Below are positions 1-29,493 of a DNA stretch of 64,000 bases, piece by piece. How positions within the stretch are numbered: position 1 is the first letter of the stretch; each line of letters opens with the position of its first letter. Location: NCBI RefSeq assembly GCF_003073045.1, contig NC_037597.1, forward strand, positions 28,015,927 through 28,079,926, in the 5' to 3' direction. The position numbers and the translations under genes are program-made. The notes under the pieces are model-generated. The model searched no databases. It saw only the letters and a list, made by a program, of their open reading frames with translations, and was not told the DNA's origin. The stretch is from Pomacea canaliculata (taxonomy: Eukaryota; Mollusca; Gastropoda; Architaenioglossa; Ampullariidae).

Positions 1-99
1 TGAAATCATCCTACCACCCCACAACAACTCCAATCCACATTACTTTCATTATTATCACCATGTCTCTACATAAAAGTGTTGCTCTTGTCTATAGCTTAC

Positions 100-3000
100 C
101 GTCTACTTCACAAAACATATCCAATGAGTCATCATAATCCTTCCAGTTAGCAAAAGCCTGTTTGCTCTCATCACTGAAAAAAATAAGACATTGCAGCATG
201 ACATCTGTAATTATACCAAAAAAAAAAAAAACTGCTGCAAACACAGAATACTTGGGCCTTTACAATCAGTCAGGGAACAAAATTGTCAAGACTGCTTTAA
301 ACCAGTTAAAGGTCTAGTGAGGTGCAATTTTCTTTTAACATTAGGGTAAAGGTCAGTGAGGAATATTTTCCCCCTGATCTGAGTAAGCACCCCATTTCTG
401 TTCTGTAGATACACATCTACACACATCACTGTGCCAAGAAAGAGGTCAACAGCACAGATGTCAGGATTGTACATGACATCGCAAGTTTTACCTTTATCTG
501 TGTATGGTGATGTTTGTAACCATGTATCTCAAGAACGGAGAGGAGGTATTCACCAAAATTCTATCACAAAAAGAAAAAAAAAAAAAAAAAAAACAAAAAC
601 AAAAAAAAAAAAACACTCCACTATGCCTTTAATGCCAGTTCTATGTCTACACTATGCAACTTCTGTGTATAGATAACAATATGCCTTTGTTTTAGAAGTA
701 GAACAATGGCAACAAGGAAATACTCTATCATAAAACTAAAGAAGTTTTTTTTCAAAACTAACCTTAAGGTTGTGTCAAGGGCACTAAGTTCTCGTTCTTC
801 TTCACAGGTGTGTTCAATCTGTGCTGATTTTGAATACTGAAACACAAGCACAAATATAAACACACAACTTATCACATCCAAAACACACACAATGAATTTG
901 CATGATTAAAGCAGAACAGTTGAGGTTTGGAGGTTTTCTTCTGAAAGTTTTTGTTTTGAAAATGAATGAAAAAATACAAGCTGAATTTAGAAATGGATAT
1001 CTGACAGCAAAGGAAAATGGCGTATGAAGAAGTCTGAGAACAAATTTCTAGATATTTCTCTTTTTCGGGATCCTGGCTGTTTTTTTATTAACACTACTGG
1101 GAAGACCTTCATTTCTTTCAGATAAAATCTTAGCAAAATAATACAAAATTAACAGTCTCTTATGGGACAACATGCAGACCTCTTGGTAGCACAGCATCAA
1201 ACTTCACAAAAACTTGTCTACAGTAAAATAACAAATAACGAATTAACAAATAAGGGAAACAACTCTGCATGTCATAGCGACATAGCCCATTGTTCAAATA
1301 TTGCCCAAGTGAACCACAAATATAATCTGCTGTAGCTAAACATCAATGATTTAAAACGTAAAGTAGAACAGTAAAACATGTTCAGCCCCTGAATATAAAT
1401 TTGGCAAAAAAACAAAACAAAACAAAACAAAACAAACTTGGACTGATGTTTAAAAAAATAGCACAGCACTAGACCCTTAACTGTTTTAAAGCAATCTTGA
1501 CCCAAACATGCGTTTGGGTACACTAAGAACTCTTCACTGTAGTCAACATGTATATGTGTGTGTAGACATACTAAAAACTATCCACTATAGTCAACATGTA
1601 TATGTATGTGTGTGGACATACTGAGAACTATTTGCTGTAATCAACATGTGTGTGTGTGTGCTAAGAACTATTCACTGTAGTCAACATGTATATATATGTA
1701 TGCACTATCATAAGCAAATGTAAATTTTGCCTGTAATTGACCTAGAGGATTAATAAAGCTGTATTGCACTGACACGAGCAACTGTAAATATTGCTTATAA
1801 TTGCCCTTGAGGATTAATAAAACTGTATTGCACTGACACGAGCAACTGTAAATATTGCTTATAATTGCCCTTGAGGATTAATAAAACTGTATTGCACTGT
1901 CAACACTATTTTCAAATCAGCAGTGAGCATCAAAGAAAAAGAACTCTTTTCATAAAATGTGTATACAGAGATATACTAGTATTACTTTCATAAAAAGAGA
2001 ATTTAAAATGCAAAAGAAAATTATTTAGTCAGCAATTCATACCTCACTTGTATCACGATTATATTGATGTATAGACTCTTTCATACCTTGGTCAAAGTTA
2101 CACACATCTATGACTCCTATAGAAACTATAATACTCTGCTGACAGGCAGAATCAAATCATTTGTAAAATGCAGCTGATCAGCAACACAGAAAATAGAAAA
2201 TACCTACCTTGTTTTCCCTTTCATGTTTAGTCTCTTTTACATCATCTGGAAGCTCATCCTGCTCAGGAAAAAAAGGACAAACTTTAAAAGCAATTTTATT
2301 TCTGCAATTTGAAACTTATACAAATCATAATGACAAGATAAGTTATGAAAGTGATTATTGTATACTGTTACGAGAGAAACAATTTGTGGCTAATCTACTC
2401 ATGTAATACATCAGTGTACTAAGAGAATCTACAAGGAGTCAACAAATTTTGGGAGAAAAGTGTGAACATAAAATTAAAACATCACATTCTTCTCTTTAAA
2501 TATAAGAAGAATATACTCTTTGTGAATATGGCCTCTATGTTTGTTTTGAAGGACTGAAAGCAGTTTTTGTACACAATAATTGGCTATATATATGGTGGTT
2601 TTTATATTTTCCACAGAATATGATTGATCTGTTATTTCAAGTATCAATTTTTAACATTTTTTTGTATAGTAATTTTTATGTATGATGAATGAAAGAAAGC
2701 ATACCAATTAGGATCAGACACAAAAACATTTGCACAAACTATAAACGACTTTAGTCTTCAGCTCATCCCATCAGGTAATATAGGGCACCAAGAAACCAAA
2801 TTGTTCCTGCTGTCATGACACACACCTGAAATGTCAAGAAAGACTCACCTGTGTGCAAACATCTACATGGCAGTCCTTGAGGGCACACTGACTGTCATCA
2901 CTCCAAAATGGACAAGGCTTTTGGAGATTAACCTATAGATTAGATAAAAACTGGCACTTTAATCATTTCCCAAAGCTATATGCCTTAAGCAGAAATATAA

Positions 3001-4452
3001 AGTCACATTTACATAGTGATAAAGGATTGTAAAGGCAAAATATAGGATGACTTCAAATTTCAGTAAAGAGCAGTTGAGTGAAACGGTAATCTTCCCATAA
3101 AATAGTGTTATGATCTTGGGTTTATATATGCAACAAAGTTGAAGGAAAGCATATGCATTAGACAACTAGAAATTTCATACCAGTCTTCACTACATTCAAC
3201 TTACCTTGAAATATCTGAAATAATTCTTGCTCAACAGGCTTTGAAGCCTTGGGTAAATTTTATTGTTGTTCAAAGAGTCCAAGCTCTCTACCTTACATGA
3301 ACAGTCATCAACTTCTCCTTGCAACTGCACAGCACATTCAGTCAACAAATATACTGAAAAGCAATTATAAATTAATGCATTAGAAACCACAACATCTCAC
3401 AAGCAAATGTGAGAGTGGTGAAACAATTCTGATAATAACCATACACACATGTAAATCAATGAATTCCATGTCTAAGCAATGAAAACAGATTCAAAATACT
3501 TTTCACATACTGCAGTTTTTGTCTCTGAAATTCTTTGCAAAAGTCGGTGAACTTAAATCAATTTAAAACATAGTCTAGTTACCTTATTAAGATTACATTG
3601 CTGAAGCCAACAGAAAGGAAAATATATAGTAACCAAGCGTTTCAGAAAGCTCTCTACATATTGTCATAGGTTGTTATGGGTGTCATAACATACATTCTGA
3701 AGCTGGAAATACTCCCTCCCTCATATCCCTAATCCAACCTCTAATCCTAAACCTAAATTCTGGCCCATTCATCTGGTTTATAAAAAGTGTCATGGGATCA
3801 TTGGCCCTCCTAAATTGCATATGAGAACAAGTAATTAAAGCTGTATAAATCTTAACTAAAATGTTGTCATATTTAATATGTTATTTAATATCTTATTATC
3901 ATATATCTAATCTGTAGAATGCTGGCTTTTTGGTGCCTTAGTTCAAAAGAAAATTCTGAACTCATGCACAGAATCCATTATAAATCTTTGCAAAAATGTA
4001 TAGTTAATGGAAATCACTACTTGATAGCAGAAGATGAAAAAAGAACAACGAAATATACGGAAGAAGGATGTGTGCCTGATCGTATGAGACGATACCTATG
4101 GGTGACAACGTAAACAAACTAGTAAAGTCCTCTAAAATTAAAACGCTGCTACTGCGTTCATACATTCACACTGATTATTTTACAGCGTGCTGCTGTCAAT
4201 AAGAAAAACAGGCATAGGTCCTGTGCAGTGTTGTTTTTGGTGTCAGACCAGGAACAAGGAACACCTCACTTTAACATCCTGTCGTAACGGGTGAACTGAA
4301 ACTCATTAGCGGTACAAATATGTCAACAGAGAATAATACGAGCACGAACCAACCTTGCAAAAGCATCTGTCAGCTACATTATCACTCCACTGCGCTGATG
4401 TGACGTGATGTAAAGAAATGAAAATCGCAAACAACCACTGACTCAGCCACAT
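100..4452 (-). CDS. ERO1: ERO1, endoplasmic reticulum oxidoreductin 1 (5' part; gene runs past base 1)
   Basis: FAD-dependent oxidase of the ER lumen that reoxidises protein disulfide isomerase and so drives disulfide formation. Six exons are visible: 4452-4354, 3324-3205, 2932-2849, 2258-2208, 836-763 and 173-100. All have GT-AG borders and matching phases. Exon 1 starts at the ATG of MWLSQWLFAIF, a good signal peptide; an upstream in-frame GTG is not needed. Exons 1-2 give CFCK followed by DDCSC, and exon 2 has NNNKIYPRLQSLL and YFRYFK. Exon 3 has PCPFWSDDSQCALKDC, whose CxxxxC pair matches the shuttle disulfide of the family. Exon 6 gives YDDSLDMFCEVD. The FAD site and the inner CxxC lie outside the window. 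Intron 4 carries two minisatellites. The gene is divergent from NDUFAF7. The invertebrate gene cannot be assigned to the vertebrate A or B paralogue. Confidence 0.93.
1523..1702. repeat. minisatellite, four degenerate units of about 40-50 bp
   Basis: Units begin near 1523, 1571, 1621 and 1661. They share ctaagaactattcactgtag followed by tcaacatgtatatgtgtgtg, with an internal TG/TA run of variable length. They lie in intron 4 of ERO1. Confidence 0.8.
1711..1899. repeat. minisatellite, three units of 64 bp
   Basis: Units start near 1720, 1784 and 1848. Each holds gtaaatattgcttataattg and ggattaataaaactgtattg. Copies 2 and 3 are nearly identical, while copy 1 is more diverged, which suggests a recent duplication of the last unit. 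The repeat lies in intron 4 of ERO1, directly after the other minisatellite. Confidence 0.85.
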
Positions 4453-4785
4453 TATTGCTAGTAACGCTGCCACATGCAGAACTACAAAGTACACATGTCG
4501 CCAAACGGATGTTTATAAGCGAGTGACGAGTTGACGGAAGCTCTTCCGCGCAAAGAAAAGAAATCCTTCATTGGTCTGACTTTCTAAATTGTTATTTAGC
4601 AATTTACACCATGAGATCATGACCGAACAATTTAACATATACAGAAATTGTCTGTTTTTATGGATTGAACTCTAGATCCCAGTAGTTTTGTGGATGAATA
4701 TACGACCATGCTGTGCATGTACGTGGCCCAATAGCGTTAAAAGAGGTCAATGACCTTTTATGTTTGGGGTTGTCCTTCCGCCAAG
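4453..4785. promoter_or_regulatory. probable bidirectional promoter of ERO1 and NDUFAF7
   Basis: The two start codons face away from each other across 333 bp. The interval has no TATA box near either gene. It has an inverted pair of ETS-type cores (cggaag 4535-4540, cttccg 4543-4548) and a further ccttccgcc just before the NDUFAF7 ATG. ETS/GABP-type sites are common in promoters of nuclear genes for mitochondrial proteins. Shared use is inferred from the geometry. Confidence 0.6.
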
Positions 4786-23680
<18,895 letters not shown>

Positions 23681-23805
23681 TGCTGCATTTGTGATAAACA
23701 GATATTTACTGCAGCATACTTTACAGGAAAATTCATCTCTATCAGTGTAAAATCTACTTTCTTGCAAGCGACTGAAAGATAATCCACCTTGGCAGTAGGA
23801 CTAAG

Positions 23806-23811
23806 AATAAA
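23806..23811 (+). terminator. polyadenylation signal of NDUFAF7
   Basis: AATAAA 126 bp after the stop codon, followed about 60 bp later by a tgtgtgtgtgttgg-type downstream GT-rich element. The next gene (B9D2) ends about 900 bp further on, on the other strand. The AT-rich stretch between the two genes shows nothing else. Confidence 0.65.
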
Positions 23812-24725
23812 TGTGCTGGCATAATATTATGTATTTTTTATTTAATATGTGTGTGTGTGTTGGTATGATGGTGGCAATGATGATGAAAACAAAAATAAAA
23901 AAATTTAAGAAGTGAACTATTTATGAGTATATAATCAGTAAAACTGTATCATTGCCAAAGACTTTAATGCCAATAATTTTAATACAAAAAAAACATACAA
24001 TAAAGTATTACAAATTATGTATTTCAGATAAATATGATAATGGTTCAGAATAAACAAATTTCTACAAGTCTTCATTAGATAAAGGGTAAGGGAACTGATG
24101 AACTAAGATAAAAATAAGTCGGGGTCTAGTTAACAAATCTTCATTCTCTGTTAGAGCAAGAAGCTCCAGGTTTGCTTCTATTATACATTAAAATGGAATA
24201 TTTTCTGAGTACTTTCTCAGGCAGATCTTTATTAAGATATTTGAAAAAGATTAATGCTGCCAATCTTGTGCCAAAGCCAAGCAGAAGACAGTGGTATATT
24301 AGCTACATTATGTTCAAATAATTCCCGTGGAAATTCCTTGGAAAAAAAATAGAATTTTTTATGTCCTACAGGGTTGAATTATACAGTTATGTATCATACA
24401 ATGATACTGAGCTGGTCTTCGCCACTTTCCACTAATTTTTTTTTTTAAACCCTGTGCTACACCTGACACCCCCCCCCACCCCACCCCCAAGAAAGTGTAT
24501 TTGTACTAAGCATTATGACATAATATATCAAGAAAATAGAAAAAGGAATAATAGATGGGATTATGCTGTGTGAATACATGATGAAAGACTGAGTCAGATG
24601 GAAAGTCTCAGCTTTGTTGGCCTTCCAAAACACAAACAAAAAAATGTTGTTTTCTTCAGGAGTCACATCAGTAAGAGTCATAAGGAGAGTTGGGTCTGCA
24701 AAACTTCCACATGGCTGAATACACC

Positions 24726-26733
24726 CTAACATTCAATACCAAATTTGTCAAAGTTCCTGAGGATGATTCCAATACGCAGATGAACTTTGCCCATGGCTAT
24801 GGTGTGCAGGCGGTACCGGTCAGCCCCACTGTATATAAGGTCAGGATTTTTCAGCTGAGGACTGCCCCCAAGAAAGAACTGTGAGACTGTATCCATAAAG
24901 GAACCTGTAGGGCGCCATGTTGGGCATTCAATCTCATGCATGCCAGGTGATGTTGGAATGTGGCAAAATCCATATCCATACAACTCATTACGCCCAAATT
25001 GATCTTGATGCCAGACCTGGAAATGTATTCGTGGCCAGCCTGAAAGTGCAACAAACAAAACCTATAATAAGAAAGGTCTTACCAGACTTAATGTGTTTAA
25101 AGAGGTGCACATCTGAAACTGCAGCAGACAAATAATATATATTTAAATAAAAAGAGAGAAGCTACCAACCTAGTAACTATAACAGTGTGCCTGTGCTGCT
25201 GCTATTAGATTAGTAAATATTGTTAATAGTATATTTTTGGATTAGTAAATTATTTTCAATTGTAAGTTAACGAAAAAGTAACATCAAAAGACCTCACAAA
25301 AATGAGTTTAAAAGGATCAACATTTAAAAGCAATTTAAAACTTGGTATTACTTTTACCAAGAAAACAATAATAAAATAATGAAGGACAAGTAATGTCAGC
25401 AAATAAAAAATGGTCCAAGGGTAGTAGGAAAACTGTTAGGGGAAAAAAGATAACGCACAGAGGAAATAAAGTCACATAAAAGGATGAATGTTACAAGAAA
25501 AAAATCCACATCTTGGAAGATGAAAGTATACGCTATTTTCAACAAATGCGAATGCCACTGGCTAGAAGACCCACAATTCAACTGATCTCTATTGTTTATG
25601 ACCAAAAAGAAAGATTTGTTCAGATTTCTAATATAAGGAACTAAGTACACCTTCACAAGTGCAATTCCAGTAAAGATACAGGCAGTCATCGACTTACGAC
25701 ATTGTTCCGTTCATACGCCGCGTCATAAACCGATTTTCGCTGTAAGTCGGAACATATGTACATACTGTACATAAATAACATACTTTAAGCACTTCTCATA
25801 TCCTAACACCTGTCCTAACACAGTAATTATCAAAAAACACATATAAAATACGTTTAATTCTTCCACCGCACACACCAAACATGAAGTTCGCATTACGACA
25901 TTTAAACCACTTAAGTCGAAACAAGGCTTTATACAGTGAATGGGAGATGTATCATAACCACGAAACATCGTAACTTGGAGCTGACGTAACCCGAGGACCG
26001 CCTGTACAATCAAAATTAAGATTCCAATAAAAACAACTAAAATATGTCATTACACATGATCAAACCAGCACATCAATGCAAAGCCAATATATAACACCCA
26101 CATACAGATGTCCACCCCATGACTACATCCTTTCATTTAAAGAGAAAAAACGGCAGACCCTGAATGCCCCTTGTAGCAAAGTGAATGTCAATTGGGTGTG
26201 CCCAATATGCTGCTTCATGGTTCTGTGGGTTGTCAACCTGTGTCTGTCCCTCACGTAAGCCAGCCAAAACCTTCCAGGCACCACCTTTGGACAAACAGTG
26301 CCATCAAAAAGATCTTATCTGGGCCATATCACACACCTTCCCTCAGTTAAGGGTAAGGAATGCTTTTCGGAATTAGTACTCCTTAACTGTACTTTTAAAA
26401 CAGATTTTCTTACTTCATTCTCAATGATGAATAAAGTATTTTTGAGAAATGGTTTTCAAAGTAGTTACATAAAAATTCAACTGACGAAACCGTCAGCTTC
26501 TCCTTCTCAAAGCTTATTCTTCTAAACACAACAGAGATTCCTGAAATATCCATTCAATAGCATGCAGCAGTTCACATTGTTTTTATGCATTTTCAAAATG
26601 TTCTGCACAACAGCCAACACATTTACGAAATAAGTTTTAACTTACTAGTATTTATGCCCCATTTGCAAAAAAGACTGTGATCTGGAAATCCTGATGCTCC
26701 AAGAATCTGACCAATTACATGCACTTCTGCCAT
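24726..26733 (-). CDS. B9D2: B9D2, B9 domain-containing protein 2 (ciliary transition zone)
   Basis: Part of the B9/MKS complex (with B9D1 and MKS1) that builds the transition zone at the base of cilia and gates membrane-protein entry. Three exons with matching phases, 26733-26646, 26284-26159 and 25039-24726, give 175 residues, the same as human. The start [16 protein letters not shown] is the family N-terminus. Exon 2 has [19 protein letters not shown] and [18 protein letters not shown]. Exon 3 has [20 protein letters not shown], then [33 protein letters not shown] and the terminal FDKFGIEC. The single B9 domain fills nearly the whole chain. Intron 2 contains a Tigger-like MITE. Weak GT donors (gtctgc after exon 2) are the only oddity. 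The gene is tail to tail with NDUFAF7. Confidence 0.95.
25679..26004. mobile_element. Tc1/mariner (Tigger/pogo-like) MITE in intron 2 of B9D2
   Basis: The left end caggcagtcatcgacttacg and the reverse complement of the right end (caggcggtcctcgggttacg) form terminal inverted repeats of about 22 bp. The element is flanked by TA on both sides (25677-25678 and 26005-26006), the target preference of this superfamily. It is 326 bp long with no coding capacity. Confidence 0.7.
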
Positions 26734-27292
26734 TATGAAATGGAAGACAAAGAACTGTATTGACTGCACACTTTTATTGATGATAATAACATCAACGTCT
26801 TTCAGCAGCCTGCGTCTGAAAAGTATTTAAAATAGTGCAAAAATATATGAATTAAAACACAATAAAAAGTGCTCTTATAAAGTAAACAACCAATAATACA
26901 AAATCTTAAGTTTTTAAAAATAAATTTCAAACAGAAATAAATAAAAGATTTAAAATTTGTGACTTAAAATTCCTGATCGCACGACTCGACATGCAATATC
27001 TGTACTGTTAAAAGGTTATTCTAAATCGTTCCATTATAAACGCAGTTTTGCAAACCTATTTGACAAGTTGAAACAGCGTTAAAGTTGTCCAGAAAAATTC
27101 ATTAAACGAAAAAACATTTCTTTCTTTTCTCTGAAGATACGTTAGGTGGCTTTGTACAAACATGCCTTATGTCACGCCACTTAACCACTGAACTGTTTCT
27201 TCCAATTCGTTTCTTCAGATGAGTTACATACTACAATTTTAGAAGTATTATGCATCTATTACGTCAAATGTTTTGTTTTGTTTTTTCCTACT

Positions 27293-27400
27293 CACTGAAA
27301 GCCAGTTTAAGAAAAGACCACCAACTGTTGTTAGGTACGCGAAGCGCCAGGAACGACCGCCATATTTATTGCTACTTCCGCTCTAAAGCCAGCCAGGCAA
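27293..27400 (-). promoter_or_regulatory. possible B9D2 promoter and untranslated first exon
   Basis: On the minus strand cggaag (27375-27380) and atggcgg (27357-27363) resemble ETS and YY1 sites. A downstream donor-like ca|gtgagtagg (near 27295) and an acceptor-like tgtgcag about 50 bp before the B9D2 ATG would allow a spliced 5' UTR. Between 26734 and 27292 nothing else is recognisable. This is inferred from motifs only. Confidence 0.35.
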
Positions 27401-27604
27401 GAATTATTGAACTGTTTAGAAATCATCGTTCAAATGAAAATTAGATAATGTACGTTGACCTCTTGATTCACCAGTGCTTGTAATCAACTCCGACGGACGA
27501 TCATACAACCCAGCATGTATACAGAACATACCTCTGTGATACAACTAAGGGAATGGATTAATGCACCATGCACTATTTGATGTTTGGAAACTAAGGTTCT
27601 ATGC

Positions 27605-28403
27605 CAGGGGTGGGCAATTAATTTTCCCAAGGGGCCGCATGAGAAATTGGGATGGTTTTAGAGGGCCGAACTAATATAGTTAACTCAGTTTTGCCCAATA
27701 CTGTATATATAGTATATTTACTGGGGGGGGGGGGCGGTCACAGACAGGAGGCGAGGTCTGTTCTATGCCATAGACCAGGGATGCACAACCTCGATCCGGC
27801 CCGCGAAACTTCTGCCCACAGTGCAGGAAATCGGCATGTTAGTAATAAAAGAAGACCTTAAAAAAAAAAAAAGGAAGAAGAAATAGTGGTCTATGGCAGT
27901 GATGCCCAACCTTTTTCGGCCTGCGGGCCATATCCATTTCGGACAGCCGTGTCGCGGGCCATATCCATTTCGGACAGCCGTGTCGCGGGCCATATCCATT
28001 TCGGACAGCCGTGTCGCGGGCCACTTCACCGCAAAAAATACAAAAAAGAAAAAAATAGAGCAGATACCATTTTTTATTAGAAACAAGTTGTACTTACCAT
28101 TAATTATGTAGTAATTAGTGGGATGTTTGAAGTTGTTTTCCCGAAACCAACTTCTGAATGTCCGGCTGCATCGTAGAGACACCAAGTCGGAGCACTGAAT
28201 CGAAATGTTCGTCCATCGAAAAAAAGATTGGGAAACGCCCCTACGTGGGGATAAATACTTCTTCTTCCCCCCCTTTTTTTTTTTTTTTTTCGTTTTTTAG
28301 GTCTTTTTTTATTACTAACATGCCGATTTCCTGCACTGTGGGCAGAAGTTTCGCGGACCGGATGGCACCGCGTCGCCCGCGGGCCGTAGGTTGGGCATCC
28401 CTG
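27605..28403. mobile_element. cluster of nested hAT-like MITE ends
   Basis: The first unit begins caggggtgggcaatta at 27605 and ends near 27760, between two copies of ttctatgc (27597-27604 and 27761-27768). The next unit begins cagggatgcacaacc at 27776. Its first 95 bp recur inverted at 28290-28403, where the sequence ends gttgggcatccctg. A third start, cagtgatgcccaacc, is at 27897. All end types carry the G/C-rich ggcctgcgggcc-like motif usual just inside such hAT termini. No transposase is present. Confidence 0.6.
27923..28022. repeat. 31-bp tandem repeat, three full units plus a partial
   Basis: Units start at 27923, 27954, 27985 and 28016. They are identical, built from gcgggccatatcc followed by atttcggacagccgtgtc. 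The repeat lies inside the hAT-like cluster and is an expansion of its terminal region. Confidence 0.9.
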
Positions 28404-29493
28404 GTATAGACTATGGCGATCCGTCTCAGCACGGACGTGTATAGGACATTAATTAGTTCGTGGTCTCAGCTGCTATGCAGTCCCTTCGCCGACCAGCATA
28501 TAGGTAAGCTAGTACCGATCAAAGGAATGAATGCTTGAGAAGGTGATCTCAGCCTTTGAGTCATTGAAAAAATGTCAGCTCATTCGATAGATTACGGTGC
28601 TCAGCGAAGCAAGCTACTCAACAATTAAGCAGCAAAAACAAAATGACTCGTGCCTATTTGGTTCGTTCTACGATTAGAACTGTGCTGTGGATAGGAGGAT
28701 TGGCAGTCTCCCTGGACTGAGCAAGCTGGGAGCAACTACGGGATACATATCTTTCATCATCCCATTTGTCATACTGTAGACAGCGTATGCACATTAACAT
28801 GCATACATATGTTGTGTGCGTCTGTTTTAAGATTTTTTGTTAAGCGCTTTGAGCTAGCCATTGATGGTGGGATAAAGCGCTATATAAATTAACTTATTAA
28901 AAATGTTCTGTTTGGGGTTTGTATGGTCGTGATGACCAACCGATAGGCTTATTTACATTTTTGAAGTCATGCGTAACAGATAATATATTATGGTACTTCC
29001 CACAATATAGTGTTCCAGCCTGTAGGGGTAATTTGTCAAGCAGCCTCATTGTGCTCAATTTGAAGTGATTTTGAGTTTCAAACAGCATGGTGAGAGACCT
29101 TCACACACACAGAAGGGAAGAAAGAAAAAAAAAAAGTATCTCAGAGTGTAACTCATTTTCGCTTTGAACTTTTGATAAATTGATAACTCATATGCTACCT
29201 TCAATATCCTGGAGACATTGTTCTTTTACCAGGAACCCTGCTAATTATCTTTGTCTGGTTTGAACTTGTAGCATTCCATGTGTGCTATAGGTACACTTTG
29301 TTCATGGTTATTTTTGTGCACTATCAGACTTTTTTCAGCACAAAAAGGCACATGCTGAGAACAAGCACACCTCTCTTCTGCTTTATAATGATGCACATCT
29401 TTGAACTTACATATATCTGTCATCTATAAAAACTGTTTCTCAGTCTCATGGAAGCTTTCAAAGACAAACAAAAAAACATCATAAAAGTCAACT
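28404..29493. other. intergenic stretch with an old retroelement 3' end
   Basis: Around 28835-28890, gttaagcgctttgagct and ggataaagcgctatataaat form the well-known 3' end of L2/CR1-like elements and their SINEs. The rest, up to the RBM34 stop codon, shows nothing recognisable. Confidence 0.45.

Noticed and set aside
4453-4494. Extending ERO1 upstream to an in-frame GTG
   Set aside because: The ATG at 4452 directly precedes a good signal peptide, and no upstream in-frame ATG exists.
27923-28022. Short, regular, identical repeats that might suggest a CRISPR array
   Set aside because: There are no unique spacers between units, and the setting is a eukaryotic hAT-like element.
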